A DNA stretch of 16,122 nucleotides from an uncultured Ideonella sp. (GCA_946479475.1 CAMLGG010000108.1:1-16122); one strand, 5' to 3'; shown: positions 1-11,170, counted from the first letter of the stretch. Made by a program: numbers and translations. Notes: generated from the sequence alone by a model not told the origin.

Positions 1-861
1 CGCCTGTGGGACGCCATGAACTGGCTCTGCCTTCAGTACAGCGCCGGCGCCCCGGTGGAGCAGATCCGCGAAGTGTGGCCTTATGTCATGCGCTGGGCCG
101 AGGAGTACGCCATGTTCCACGAGGCGCATCACCTGGATCCGCACAACAAGGGCGGCATCGTTCCCCACGCGGCCCTGCGAACCGAGGACTACTGGACTGT
201 CGCTCTCCGCCTGCTCTGCCTTGGCATGCTCACCGGCTACGCGGCCGAGTTGCCGCGGGTGATGCGATTTCTCGACTACGGCAACGAACTGATGGGCGTG
301 CGCGACGGCCTGATCGAACGGCTGGTCGCTCCCTTCCTCCCTGGCCGCGGCGAGCCACCTGGCACCTGCACTCGGCACCTTCCGTACCGCAAGCTGCTCA
401 AGGTCTTCGCCGCTGCGCCAGGCCAGCGACCTGCATTGATGAGCAGATACCTGGACGATTGGTTCGAGGCCAGCCGGCGCGAGCCGTACTTCGAGCAGCA
501 CCTCGAAGGCGGCTTCGGCTTCTACGGCTACTGGTCGTGGGAGGCTGCCGCCGTCACCTGGGTGCTCGGCATCGACGACAGCAGCTACCGCGACAAGCGC
601 TTCTACCCACGCGACCTGGCAACGTTCGCCCGGAGATTCCCTGTCACCAGCCCTGCAGCGCCGACATACGCAACGGCTTCTGATGGTGGCACGGGCCCCT
701 TGCGCTGCGACGCCGGCGAGCCCTGCCCCCGCGAAGGCTATTGGTTCACCCCCGCCAAGGTCGGCAGCCGCCGCCACTTCAGCCACGGCGAGCCCATGCC
801 CGAGTTCAAGAGCGACTACGGCATGACCATCTGGCAGTGGGACGAAGACCAGTCGCCTTGA
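1..861 (+). CDS. PoNi-type (DUF1910/DUF1911) immunity protein with C-terminal extension, 5'-truncated by window edge
   Basis: Likely cognate immunity protein of a PoNe-type DNase delivered by a type VI or other contact-dependent system; it would bind and neutralise the toxin in the cytoplasm. The frame is open to base 1 (RLWDA precedes the first in-window Met at base 16), and family members begin well before the 'LCLQYSAG' segment, so the true start is probably upstream. The DUF1911-like signature is near residues 159-206 counted from Met-16: 'YFEQH', then 'FYGYWSWEAAAV', 'IDD' and 'FYPRDLATFAR'. Residues about 224-278 form a separate Gly/Pro/Trp-rich tail with 'GYWFTPA', 'SRRHF', 'GEPMP' and 'TIWQWD', which a plain DUF1911 protein does not need. 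I recall similar tails on other Burkholderiales immunity proteins, but this is memory, not a search. The gene converges on the kinase at 877 with 15 bp between stop codons. The expected toxin gene is not in the window. Confidence 0.82.
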   Translation, partial: RLWDAMNWLCLQYSAGAPVEQIREVWPYVMRWAEEYAMFHEAHHLDPHNKGGIVPHAALRTEDYWTVALRLLCLGMLTGYAAELPRVMRFLDYGNELMGVRDGLIERLVAPFLPGRGEPPGTCTRHLPYRKLLKVFAAAPGQRPALMSRYLDDWFEASRREPYFEQHLEGGFGFYGYWSWEAAAVTWVLGIDDSSYRDKRFYPRDLATFARRFPVTSPAAPTYATASDGGTGPLRCDAGEPCPREGYWFTPAKVGSRRHFSHGEPMPEFKSDYGMTIWQWDEDQSP

Positions 862-876
862 TCGAGCCCACGGCTC
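862..876. terminator. Short hairpin between convergent stop codons
   Basis: The whole 15-bp gap between the immunity-gene stop (859-861) and the kinase stop (877-879, minus strand) contains GAGCC-CAC-GGCTC (864-876), a perfect 5-bp stem with a 3-nt loop. It could end transcription from both sides, but there is no T-tract on either strand, so intrinsic termination is uncertain. Confidence 0.3.
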
Positions 877-3135
877 TCACCCCTGCGCCTGCTCGTCCCG
901 CTGCCGCTTCCAACGCCGCAGCACCGCCTCGAGCTTGTCCAGGGTGCACGGCTTGGTGAGGAAGTCGTCCATGCCGGCGGCCCGCGCTTCTTCGACGTTG
1001 CTGGCCAGCGCATTGGCCGTCAGCGCCACGATGGACAGGTGCCGCCGCTGCTGGCGGCGCTCGGTCTCGCGCCAGCGCCGCGTCACTTCGAAACCGGAGA
1101 TGCCGGGCAGCATGCAGTCCATCAGCACCAGTTCGTAATCGCCGGTGGAAAGCCGGCGCAGGGCCTCCTCGCCGTCCGCGGCGATGTCGCAGGCACAACC
1201 CAGGCGTTCGAGTTGCGCCTCCACGACCAGCGCATTGACCGCGTTGTCCTCGACCACCAGCACCCGGCCCGCCTGGTTTCGTGGGGCCGGGGCCTCGAGC
1301 GGCATGGCGCCGCTGTGGGCGAAGGTCCAGTCCGAATGCTGGTGGGCTTGCGGGTCGGCCACCGGGCCGGGCACCTCGGGCAGCGGCAGCTCGATCCAGA
1401 AGCGGGTGCCGCGGTCGGGCGAGCTTTCGAAATCGATGCGACCGCCCATCAGCAGCACCAGGCGGCGCGAGATCGCCAGGCCAAGGCCGGTGCCGCCGAA
1501 GCGGCGCGAAATGCTGCTGTCGGCCTGCGCAAAGGGCTGGAAGATCCTTTCGCGTGCCTCCGGCGGGATGCCGACGCCCTGGTCGTGCACCTCGAAGCGG
1601 AGCAGGCCGCCGACCCGGCCGGTGTCGGGCACCAGGCGCAGCACGACGTGGACCTCGCCGCGGTCCGAGAACTTGATCGCGTTGCCGACCAGGTTGCCGA
1701 GTACCTGCTTGACCCGCTTGGCGTCGCCCGCCACGCCCGAAGGCACGTCCTCGTCGACATGCAGCGTCAGCGAAAGTCCCTTGCCGCCCGCATAGGAGCC
1801 GAACAGGCTCAGCACGTCGCGCAGCATGGCCCGCGGGTCGAAGGGCGCGATGTCGACCTCGATCTCGTCCGCCTCGATCTTCGTCAAATCCAGGATGTCG
1901 TTGATGATCGAGAGCAGGTTGCGGCCCGAGACCAGCAACGTGCGCGCCAGCTGGTGCTCGCGCGGGCCCAGCGACGCGCGCGCGAGCAGGTCGGCCGTGC
2001 CCAGGATGCCGTTCAGCGGTGTGCGCACCTCGTGGCTCACGGTCGCGAGGAAGTTGCTCTTGGCCCGGCTGGCCTGCTCGGCCGCGGCGCGCAGGCGCTC
2101 CACCTCCTGCAGGTAGCGCTCGCGGCGGCGCAGCACTTGGACCAGCGTCGAGAAGGTGCCCAGCAGGAACAGCATGGCCGCCCCGGCGAACCACGCCACG
2201 CCGCGGGCCTGCCGCCGCCAGTCCGAGAGGTAGAGCTCCTCGCTCGCCGCGACCGCGACGAGCACCGGATAGCCGTCGACCTGGCGGCTGACCAGCATCA
2301 GCCGCTCCCGCGCCTGTGGCTCGGCCTCCCAGGGTTCGTAGTCGCCGGGATTCGGCTCCGGCTGCACGAGGGACTGCGAGTAGGCGCCGCCACGGCTGAT
2401 GCGGTGGCCCAGGGCCTTCTCTTCGAACGGGGCCCGGGCCAGCACCGTGCCGTCGTCACGCAGCAGCGTCATGGCCGTGGTGTCCGGCCTCGGATCGGCG
2501 CGATCCAGGCGCAACGCGGTGTAGAAGCGCGAGAAGTACTTCGGTGCGAGGCCCACCGTGACCATGCCTTCGAAGCCGCCCGAGTCGTCGCTGAGCCGGC
2601 GTACCAGGTAGAAGGCCCATTCGCCGGTGATCCGGTTGCGGACCGGACGGGCGACGTGCGGACCGGGCCGCTGCTGGCCGCGCGCGAGCATGAAGGCCTC
2701 GGTGTCCGAGAGGTTGACCTCCGGCGGCGGGTAGGCGCGCGAGCTGCTCACCAGGTGCCCGTGCCGGTCGACCACCGAGATGGCATCGATGGCCTCGAAG
2801 CTCGCCTGGCGCGCAGCGAGCAGCTGCTGGTGCAGTTCGTTGCCGAAGTAGGCGGCGAGGTCCTCGTCGCCCTTCAGGTGACGCGCCTCGATCATTCGCG
2901 CCACGCCGTCGGCCACGAAGTCAGCCGCCGAGAAGACCTGCTTGGCATGCTCGGCCAGTGCGAGGGCATGGTCTTCCGCGGCACTGCGGGCCTGCGCGAT
3001 GGCCTGCACTCGCAGCTGCCAGACGGAAGCCAGCGCCAGGACGAGCAGTGCCACCACGACGACCACTCCCACGGCGCCGGCGGCGCGGCTGGCGGACTCG
3101 GGCCCGCGGAAGTTCAGCACGCTGGTGTTCGGCAC
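877..3135 (-). CDS. Membrane hybrid histidine kinase (Cache-like sensor, HisKA, HATPase, receiver)
   Basis: Inner-membrane sensor kinase of 752 aa. Transmembrane segments lie near residues 20-41 and 312-335; the roughly 270 residues between them resemble a periplasmic double-Cache (PDC) ligand sensor, with 'IDAISVVDRHGHLVSSS' at about 115-131. The cytoplasmic part has a short linker coil, HisKA with phosphoacceptor H368 ('SHEVRTP'), an HATPase domain with N481/N485, G1 box 'DQGVGI' (518-523) and G2 box 'GGTGLGL' (547-553), then a receiver (about 624-740) with E629/D630, phosphoacceptor D673, T706 and K728. All catalytic residues are present. Such hybrids normally pass phosphate through an HPt protein, and none is seen here. 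The first available start is a GTG; an in-frame stop at 3175-3177 rules out a longer protein, and no clear Shine-Dalgarno sequence precedes it, so a slightly internal start is possible. It is the last gene of the minus-strand run, 71 bp after the hydrolase. Ligand unknown. Confidence 0.93.
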   Translation of the reverse strand: MPNTSVLNFRGPESASRAAGAVGVVVVVALLVLALASVWQLRVQAIAQARSAAEDHALALAEHAKQVFSAADFVADGVARMIEARHLKGDEDLAAYFGNELHQQLLAARQASFEAIDAISVVDRHGHLVSSSRAYPPPEVNLSDTEAFMLARGQQRPGPHVARPVRNRITGEWAFYLVRRLSDDSGGFEGMVTVGLAPKYFSRFYTALRLDRADPRPDTTAMTLLRDDGTVLARAPFEEKALGHRISRGGAYSQSLVQPEPNPGDYEPWEAEPQARERLMLVSRQVDGYPVLVAVAASEELYLSDWRRQARGVAWFAGAAMLFLLGTFSTLVQVLRRRERYLQEVERLRAAAEQASRAKSNFLATVSHEVRTPLNGILGTADLLARASLGPREHQLARTLLVSGRNLLSIINDILDLTKIEADEIEVDIAPFDPRAMLRDVLSLFGSYAGGKGLSLTLHVDEDVPSGVAGDAKRVKQVLGNLVGNAIKFSDRGEVHVVLRLVPDTGRVGGLLRFEVHDQGVGIPPEARERIFQPFAQADSSISRRFGGTGLGLAISRRLVLLMGGRIDFESSPDRGTRFWIELPLPEVPGPVADPQAHQHSDWTFAHSGAMPLEAPAPRNQAGRVLVVEDNAVNALVVEAQLERLGCACDIAADGEEALRRLSTGDYELVLMDCMLPGISGFEVTRRWRETERRQQRRHLSIVALTANALASNVEEARAAGMDDFLTKPCTLDKLEAVLRRWKRQRDEQAQG

Positions 3136-3206
3136 AGGGCCGGCGCGGCCGATGTGGGGCCGTTCGCCGAGCGGCTATCGAGCAAGCGCCATGCCCACGG
3201 CGAAGC

Positions 3207-3794
3207 TCAGCGGCGGCTCGGCCGGACGTCGGCCTTCAGCACGCGACGCATCAACGCGAGCGCCTGCTCGCGGACTTCCGGCGACTCCGAAGCCACGCAA
3301 TCCGCCGGCGCCCAGACGGCGTATCCGCGCAGGTAGGCATCCATCGCCGTGGCCAGCACGCAGCTTTCGGCGGCGAGTCCTGCCAGGATCAGGCGCTTGC
3401 AGTGCAGCTGGCGCAGCAGCAGGTCCAGCGGGGTCTCGTAAAAGGCCGAGTGGCGCGGCTTGAGGATGGTGAAGTCGCTCTTGCGCGGCGCCAGCGCCCG
3501 CGCCAGTTCGCCCGGCGCCCCCGGCATGCGCCGACAGCGCTCCCACAGGGCGTGGAAGTCGGATCGCCAGACGCCGTAGTTGTCGTTCGCGTAGACGACC
3601 TGCGTATCGCTGCCGTGCAGTGAGCGCCGCAGCCGGGCCGTGGCGCGTGCGGCCTCGACCGCTGCAGTGGCCAGTGCGCCGGCCCCTTCGAAATCCAGCG
3701 GGTTGACGTAGTCGACCAGGAGCAGCACGGTCGGGCTGGGCGGCAGGGGCGGCAAGGCGATGCGCCCGCCGCCGCCACGTGCCTGCCGGGCCAC
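3207..3794 (-). CDS. Isochorismatase-like cysteine hydrolase
   Basis: Soluble cytoplasmic alpha/beta hydrolase of 195 aa in the isochorismatase-like (cysteine hydrolase) superfamily, whose members hydrolyse isochorismate, nicotinamide, N-carbamoyl compounds and other small amides. The family's Asp-Lys-Cys triad can be placed at D28 ('LLVDYVNPL'), K112 ('ILKPRHSAF') and C145 ('AAESCVLATA'). Length is typical of a single-domain member. The motifs do not identify the substrate. 'NPLDFEGA' after the catalytic Asp and 'AAESCV' in place of the more familiar 'TNICV' suggest a subfamily related to uncharacterised hydrolases rather than a classical EntB or nicotinamidase. The GTG start is 1 nt after the preceding cheB-like stop codon, and a GGGGAG Shine-Dalgarno at 3802-3807 lies inside the end of that gene at 7-nt spacing, so the two are probably translationally coupled. 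An amidohydrolase inside a signalling operon is unusual; a role in clearing a signal molecule is only a guess. Confidence 0.9.
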   Translation of the reverse strand: MARQARGGGGRIALPPLPPSPTVLLLVDYVNPLDFEGAGALATAAVEAARATARLRRSLHGSDTQVVYANDNYGVWRSDFHALWERCRRMPGAPGELARALAPRKSDFTILKPRHSAFYETPLDLLLRQLHCKRLILAGLAAESCVLATAMDAYLRGYAVWAPADCVASESPEVREQALALMRRVLKADVRPSRR

Positions 3795-3795
3795 C

Positions 3796-4851
3796 CTATT
3801 TCTCCCCGGCCAGCATCGAGCGCAGCACTTCGGCGGAGTCGTCCAGTTCCAGGGCGCGCCGTTGGTAGTCGCGCTTCACGCCGGGGATGTTGTCCGGCCA
3901 GCGGTCGGCCAGTCGGCGCAGGGCGGCGGCCTTCTCCTCGACCGCCCGCAGGGCGTTGTACAGGCCCTCTTCGATCGCGATGGTCTGGTCCACTTGCAGG
4001 CTCTCCTGTGAGAAGGCGTGGCCGGTGTGGCAGCGGTAGCGCAGGTGACCACCCTCGTCGAGCTCCCACAAGGCGCCGCGGCAGGTGGGGCAGGTGAAGG
4101 GCGAAAGCGCGCCGAGGCGGGCCACTTTCTCCATCTCGCCCTCCAGGTTGGCGAAGCTGATCTCGTCGGCAATTCCGGGGGGTGGCGAATTCGGACGCGT
4201 GAGGTCCACCGGCTGCCTGGCCAGCGTCGCCAGCAGTTGCGCTATCCCGGACAGCGGGAGCCGGTGGTCGATCCGGTTGTGCATCAAGGCATTGCTGGGC
4301 ATCTCGGGATGCGCGGCCTCGGCCGGGTCCTGGACCACCGTGACGCCGCCACAGCTCTTGACGGCCCACAGGCCCGCGGTGCCGTCATCGAGGTTGCCGC
4401 TCAGCACCACGCCCACCACCCGCGGCCCGTAGGCCCAGGCAGCCGAGCGGAACAGCGGGTCTATCGCCGGGCGGTGCCGGTTCTCGCGCGGGCCGCGGAT
4501 CACCCGCATGCGGCCGCCCTCCACCAGCAGATGGTGGTCCGGCGGCGCGGTGTAGAGCGTGCCCGGCTCGATCGCCAGACCATCCTCCGCCGGCAGGGCG
4601 CGCATGTGCCCGGCGCGGGCCAGGATGGCGGCCAGGTCCGAGCGGGCCTCGGGGCTGATGTGGACCACGACAAGCACCGAGCCGCAGTAGCCGGCCGGCA
4701 GCATCGCGACCAGCCGCTTCAAGGCGGGTACGCCCCCGGCCGAGGCGCCGATCACGACGATGTCGCGGGTCGGTTCGAGCGAGGGATCGGCCGCTGACTG
4801 CGCGCGGCAGGCGGGATCCGGCGAGCCGGGATCGGAAACGGTTTGGGCCAT
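3796..4851 (-). CDS. CheB-type protein-glutamate methylesterase with C-terminal Cys/His metal-binding module, no receiver domain
   Basis: Cytoplasmic CheB-family hydrolase of 351 aa that would demethylate or deamidate glutamyl side chains on a receptor-like partner. The catalytic triad can be placed at S37 ('IGASAGG'), H64 ('VVVHIS') and D156 ('SGNLDDGT'). It lacks the N-terminal receiver of classical CheB and instead has residues about 228-351: a probable Zn-binding knuckle with C254, C257, C274 and H278 ('CPTC', 'CHTGHAF') followed by a charged helical tail, a layout I recall from many stand-alone CheB-like proteins in proteobacteria. The open frame continues upstream into the kinase gene, but only the part from this ATG is CheB-like. 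The ATG has no good Shine-Dalgarno; a TTG six codons earlier (4867-4869) has GGAG six bases before it and may be the true start. It lies 43 bp after the kinase stop and is coupled to the following hydrolase. Confidence 0.9.
   Translation of the reverse strand: MAQTVSDPGSPDPACRAQSAADPSLEPTRDIVVIGASAGGVPALKRLVAMLPAGYCGSVLVVVHISPEARSDLAAILARAGHMRALPAEDGLAIEPGTLYTAPPDHHLLVEGGRMRVIRGPRENRHRPAIDPLFRSAAWAYGPRVVGVVLSGNLDDGTAGLWAVKSCGGVTVVQDPAEAAHPEMPSNALMHNRIDHRLPLSGIAQLLATLARQPVDLTRPNSPPPGIADEISFANLEGEMEKVARLGALSPFTCPTCRGALWELDEGGHLRYRCHTGHAFSQESLQVDQTIAIEEGLYNALRAVEEKAAALRRLADRWPDNIPGVKRDYQRRALELDDSAEVLRSMLAGEK
3802..3807 (-). promoter_or_regulatory. Shine-Dalgarno of the cysteine hydrolase, inside the upstream cheB-like gene
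   Basis: On the minus strand the sequence reads GGGGAG, 7 nt before the GTG at 3794, and overlaps the last codons of the upstream gene (stop 3796-3798). It fixes the hydrolase start and supports coupled translation. Confidence 0.6.
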
Positions 4852-4894
4852 GGCCCGGTGGATGGGCAATCCACGCTCCGGCTCGCGGCGGCCC

Positions 4895-7516
4895 TCAGTG
4901 CTGCGAAGGATCGGCGTCGGCCACCGACAGCAGGCGCAGCAGCGCGGCCGGCTCGATCGGCTTGACCAGGTGGAAGTCGAAACCCGCCGCGTGGGCCCGC
5001 TCGCGGTCCGCCTCCTGGCCCCAGCCGGTGCAGGCGATGAGCAGCGGCGGCCGGCCGTGGCTCTGCTCGCGCAGGCGCTCGCACAGCTCGTAGCCGTTGA
5101 GCCCCGGCATGCCGATGTCCAGCACCGCCACGTCGGGGCGCCAGGTCTCGGCGATCTGCAGGGCCTCGTAGCCGCTGAAGGCGGTGCGGACGTCCTGCCC
5201 GTGCAGGGCGAGCATCGCCGCCAACGTCTGGGCCGCATCGACGTTGTCGTCGACGACCAGCAGGCGATGGGGCGTCGGGTCGCCGCCCGGCGCGTGGGCC
5301 ACCGCGGGGCCGGCTTGCGCCGGCGACGTGCCCACCGGCAGCCGGACGACGAACACGCTGCCCCGGCCCGGCCCGTCGCTGCGCGCCTCCAGCGTGCCGC
5401 CGTGCTGCTCGACCAGCCCGCGTGCGAGTGCGAGGCCAATGCCCAGGCCGCCGCCCGAGCGGTCCAGCGCCGGGGCCAGCTGCGAGAACATGCGGAAGAT
5501 CAGCGGCAGCTGCTCGGCAGCGATGCCGATGCCGTGGTCGCGCACCGCGACGCGCACCCGTTCGCCCTCGCGCTCGGCGACGAGCTCGACCTCGCTGCCG
5601 GGATCCGAATACTTCGCGGCGTTGTTGAGCAGGTTGGCGAAGACCTGGGTCAGCCGGGTCAGGTCGCCGTGGACGATCACAGCCTCGTCCGGCAGGCGCA
5701 GCTTCAGCCGGTGGTGCTGCGACTCCATCAGGTGCTGCGTCGCCTCCACCGCCTGCTCGATCGGCCTGCGCAGGGCAAAGCGCTCGACCCGCAGCTCGAT
5801 CTTGTTGCGGGTCAGGCGGCTGGCGTCGAGCAGGTCCTCCAGCAGGTGGGTCATCTGAACCACCTGGCGCTCGATGATGTCGCGGCACCAGGCGACCTGC
5901 TTTGCGTTCGCGTCCTCGCGCCGCAGGATGGCGACGGCATTGCGGATCGGTGCCAGGGGATTGCGCAGCTCGTGGGCCAGGGTCGCGATCATGTCGTCCT
6001 TGGCCTTGTCGGCGCGCTTGAGGGTCTGCTCGCTCTGCCGCAGCTCGGAGGTCAGCCTCGTACGCTCCAGCATGGCCGCGACCTGGTCGCACAAGGTGTT
6101 GATGACGAGCAGGTCGCCCCGGCGAAAGCGCTCGCGGCTGGTCGAGGCGAAGGCCGCCACGCCGTAGAAGCGTTCGTGCGCCAGCAGCGGATAGCCGGCG
6201 AAGCAGCGCACGCCCACGCCCTTGAGCCGGCGTGCCTGCGGCAGCTCGCTGGCCTGCAGGTCCTCGATGACCAGGCCGGTGCGGCGGCGCGCCACCAGGC
6301 CGGCCAGCGAATCGTCGATGGGCACCACCGCCAGCTCCGCCTGCTGCTCGCTGCTCAAGCCCCAGGCCGACAGCAGCACCAGCTCGCTTTCCTCGTCGAG
6401 GCCGGCGCCGTAGTTCAGGCAGATCTCGCTGCCGGTGGCCGCGCGCACCCGCTCGAACAGGTCGCGGCGCATCGCGGACGGGTCCTGCTCGCCGAGGATC
6501 AGGGCCTGGCTGGCCTGGGCCAGGACATCGAGCTGCCGCACCCGCTCGCGCAAGGCCCGGTCGGCACGGCGGCGCTCGCTGATGTCGCGCGCAATGAGCG
6601 CCGAGCCGGTGACCTGGCCATGCTCGTCGCGGATCGGCGAAAGGCTCATCGAGACCGGCAGCCGCACCCCGTCGCGCCCCAGCCGCTCGGTCTCGACATG
6701 GGCGACCGTCTCGCCCTGCGCGAGCCGGTAGAGCAGGCCCGCCTCGTGGGGCCTGAACTCCTCGGGCACCAGCTCTTCCATGGTGCGGCCGAGCATCTCG
6801 TCGGCCTCGCGGCCGAACAGGCGCCGGGCGCCGTCGTTCCAGGACAGGATGCGGCCGTCCAGGTCGCGGCCGATGATGGCGTCCTCGGACGAGGCCACGA
6901 TCGCCGCCAGCCGGGCGACATCCTCCTGCATGCGGGCCCGTTCGCTGATGTCGAGCAGCGCCACGCGGCAATGCGAGGTGCGGTGGACCTGATCCGGCAC
7001 CAGCACCATCTCCAGCGCCACGGTGATCTCGCCTTGGGGCGGGTGCAGCAGGGCGAGCTGCAATGTCCCGGGCCCCGCGCCGCCCGCCAGCTCGATCTGG
7101 TGCTGGACCAGCCGCGCCTGGTCGCGCGGCACGACGAATTCGCCGAGGCGCCGGCCGATCATCCTCGGGTGCGGCACCCCGAGCAGGCTGGCCGCGACCC
7201 GGTTGGCCTCGATGATGACGCCGTTCATGTCGAGCGTCACGTAGCCGACCGGCGCACGCTCGTAGAGGTCGACGTAGCGGTCGCGCGAAAGCTCGAGCGC
7301 CTCGTGCGCCTCGCGCAGCTCCTCGTTCTGGATCTCCAGCTCGACCTGGTGCACGCCGAGCTCGTGCATGAGGCGCGCCAGCTCGGCCGGATCGGCGCTG
7401 GGCGGGCCCTGCCCCAGCATGGACGCCACGCGTGCCTCGGCGCGCCGGTGCACCTCGGCCATCCGCTCGGGCGGAACGGCATCGGGCCCGGGCGGCGCAT
7501 CAGGATGCGTGCTCAC
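4895..7516 (-). CDS. Soluble PAS-PAS-GAF hybrid histidine kinase with C-terminal receiver
   Basis: Cytoplasmic sensor kinase of 873 aa with no transmembrane segment visible. In order: an N-terminal helical region (about 15-80), PAS (about 80-190, ending 'LLDISER'), a second PAS (about 200-315, 'SEDAIIGRDLDGRILSWN' and 'ARDISER'), a GAF domain (about 325-490), HisKA with phosphoacceptor H515 ('LAHELRNPLAPI'), HATPase with N632, G1 'DHGIGI' (660-665) and a glycine-rich 'GGGLGIGLAL' (688-697), and a receiver (about 750-865) with D756/D757, phosphoacceptor D800 and K852. All catalytic residues are present. PAS and GAF domains suggest sensing of an intracellular ligand, redox state or light; no diagnostic Cys for a bilin or flavin is obvious, so the cue is open. 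The GTG start has GGGGA four bases upstream (7521-7525). The gene begins 79 bp after the CheB-CheR fusion, probably in the same operon. Confidence 0.93.
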   Translation of the reverse strand: MSTHPDAPPGPDAVPPERMAEVHRRAEARVASMLGQGPPSADPAELARLMHELGVHQVELEIQNEELREAHEALELSRDRYVDLYERAPVGYVTLDMNGVIIEANRVAASLLGVPHPRMIGRRLGEFVVPRDQARLVQHQIELAGGAGPGTLQLALLHPPQGEITVALEMVLVPDQVHRTSHCRVALLDISERARMQEDVARLAAIVASSEDAIIGRDLDGRILSWNDGARRLFGREADEMLGRTMEELVPEEFRPHEAGLLYRLAQGETVAHVETERLGRDGVRLPVSMSLSPIRDEHGQVTGSALIARDISERRRADRALRERVRQLDVLAQASQALILGEQDPSAMRRDLFERVRAATGSEICLNYGAGLDEESELVLLSAWGLSSEQQAELAVVPIDDSLAGLVARRRTGLVIEDLQASELPQARRLKGVGVRCFAGYPLLAHERFYGVAAFASTSRERFRRGDLLVINTLCDQVAAMLERTRLTSELRQSEQTLKRADKAKDDMIATLAHELRNPLAPIRNAVAILRREDANAKQVAWCRDIIERQVVQMTHLLEDLLDASRLTRNKIELRVERFALRRPIEQAVEATQHLMESQHHRLKLRLPDEAVIVHGDLTRLTQVFANLLNNAAKYSDPGSEVELVAEREGERVRVAVRDHGIGIAAEQLPLIFRMFSQLAPALDRSGGGLGIGLALARGLVEQHGGTLEARSDGPGRGSVFVVRLPVGTSPAQAGPAVAHAPGGDPTPHRLLVVDDNVDAAQTLAAMLALHGQDVRTAFSGYEALQIAETWRPDVAVLDIGMPGLNGYELCERLREQSHGRPPLLIACTGWGQEADRERAHAAGFDFHLVKPIEPAALLRLLSVADADPSQH

Positions 7517-7595
7517 GGCGTCCCCGGCGTGGCGGCGGACGCCGCCCGGTCCTCACGTCCATGTGTTCCCCGTCCACCAGGCCGAGGGGCGGCAA

Positions 7596-10655
<3,060 letters not shown>

Positions 10656-10820
10656 GAGGCCTTCTCTTCCCGTTGTTCAGTTGCAGTCGCCAGCCGGCAA
10701 TGGTAGGTGCTGGGCAGTGTGCGCCACGCCGGCATCGGGCAGGCGCGGGAATGCCCCATGCCGCCGCACCGGTCAGCGCGCGTCGTCCTGGCGCGGCAAA
10801 GCTTGCCGAAAGGAAGTTCG
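10656..10820. promoter_or_regulatory. Divergent intergenic region between the CheB-CheR fusion and the small ORF
   Basis: These 165 bp must hold the promoters for the minus-strand signalling run and, probably, the plus-strand small gene and response regulator. I cannot place a convincing -35/-10 pair on either strand. The one clear structure is CGGCAA-AGC-TTGCCG at 10794-10808, a perfect 6-bp inverted repeat directly upstream of the small gene's Shine-Dalgarno; it may be an operator or an mRNA hairpin. Confidence 0.45.
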
Positions 10821-11111
10821 ATGAAGGCTCGTCCGAGCGTGATCCAGGCTGCGCCCGCTGCCCTGCGCAAGCAGCCGCGCAATGTCAATCGCCCGCCCCG
10901 GGCGCAGGGCAGCGCGGGGGGCAGCGAGACCGCCGAGGTCTCGCTGCCGCACGAGCGGGACGAGTCTGCGGACCCGACTTCGCCAGGGAAGGACCCGGTC
11001 ATGGAACGCGCCTACCTGGACCTGCAGGAGGGTCAGGTCGACACTGACCTGCGCGCGACACCCGGCCTGGATGCGCGCCGGCGGAGGATGCTGCTTCGCC
11101 GCCGCAGGTGA
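10821..11111 (+). CDS. Small hydrophilic Arg-rich hypothetical protein
   Basis: A 96-aa protein of unknown function. The start is chosen because AAAGGAAG (10809-10816) lies four bases before the ATG; the frame is open further upstream, but that part runs into the divergent promoter region and has no better start signal. The protein is polar with no membrane segment or signal peptide. Its first about 60 residues look disordered. A compact segment near residues 60-85 contains 'DPVMERAYLDLQEGQ' and 'DTDLRATPGLDA', and it ends in an Arg-rich tail (RRRRMLLRRRR). I have an impression that the '(V/D)DTDLR.TPGLDA' segment recurs in short Burkholderiales proteins, which needs a search. The basic tail could contact nucleic acid or be incidental. 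It precedes the response regulator by 70 bp and may be co-transcribed with it. Confidence 0.6.
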   Translation: MKARPSVIQAAPAALRKQPRNVNRPPRAQGSAGGSETAEVSLPHERDESADPTSPGKDPVMERAYLDLQEGQVDTDLRATPGLDARRRRMLLRRRR

Positions 11112-11170
11112 AGACCTCCCGGGCACGGGATTTGCCGCTTCCGGACCTTGCTGTTGGGATCCACAACGTT

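Noticed and set aside
1039..3336. Long plus-strand open frame opposite the hybrid kinase
   Set aside because: No recognisable domain; it is the antisense shadow of a GC-rich gene with all its catalytic motifs on the minus strand.
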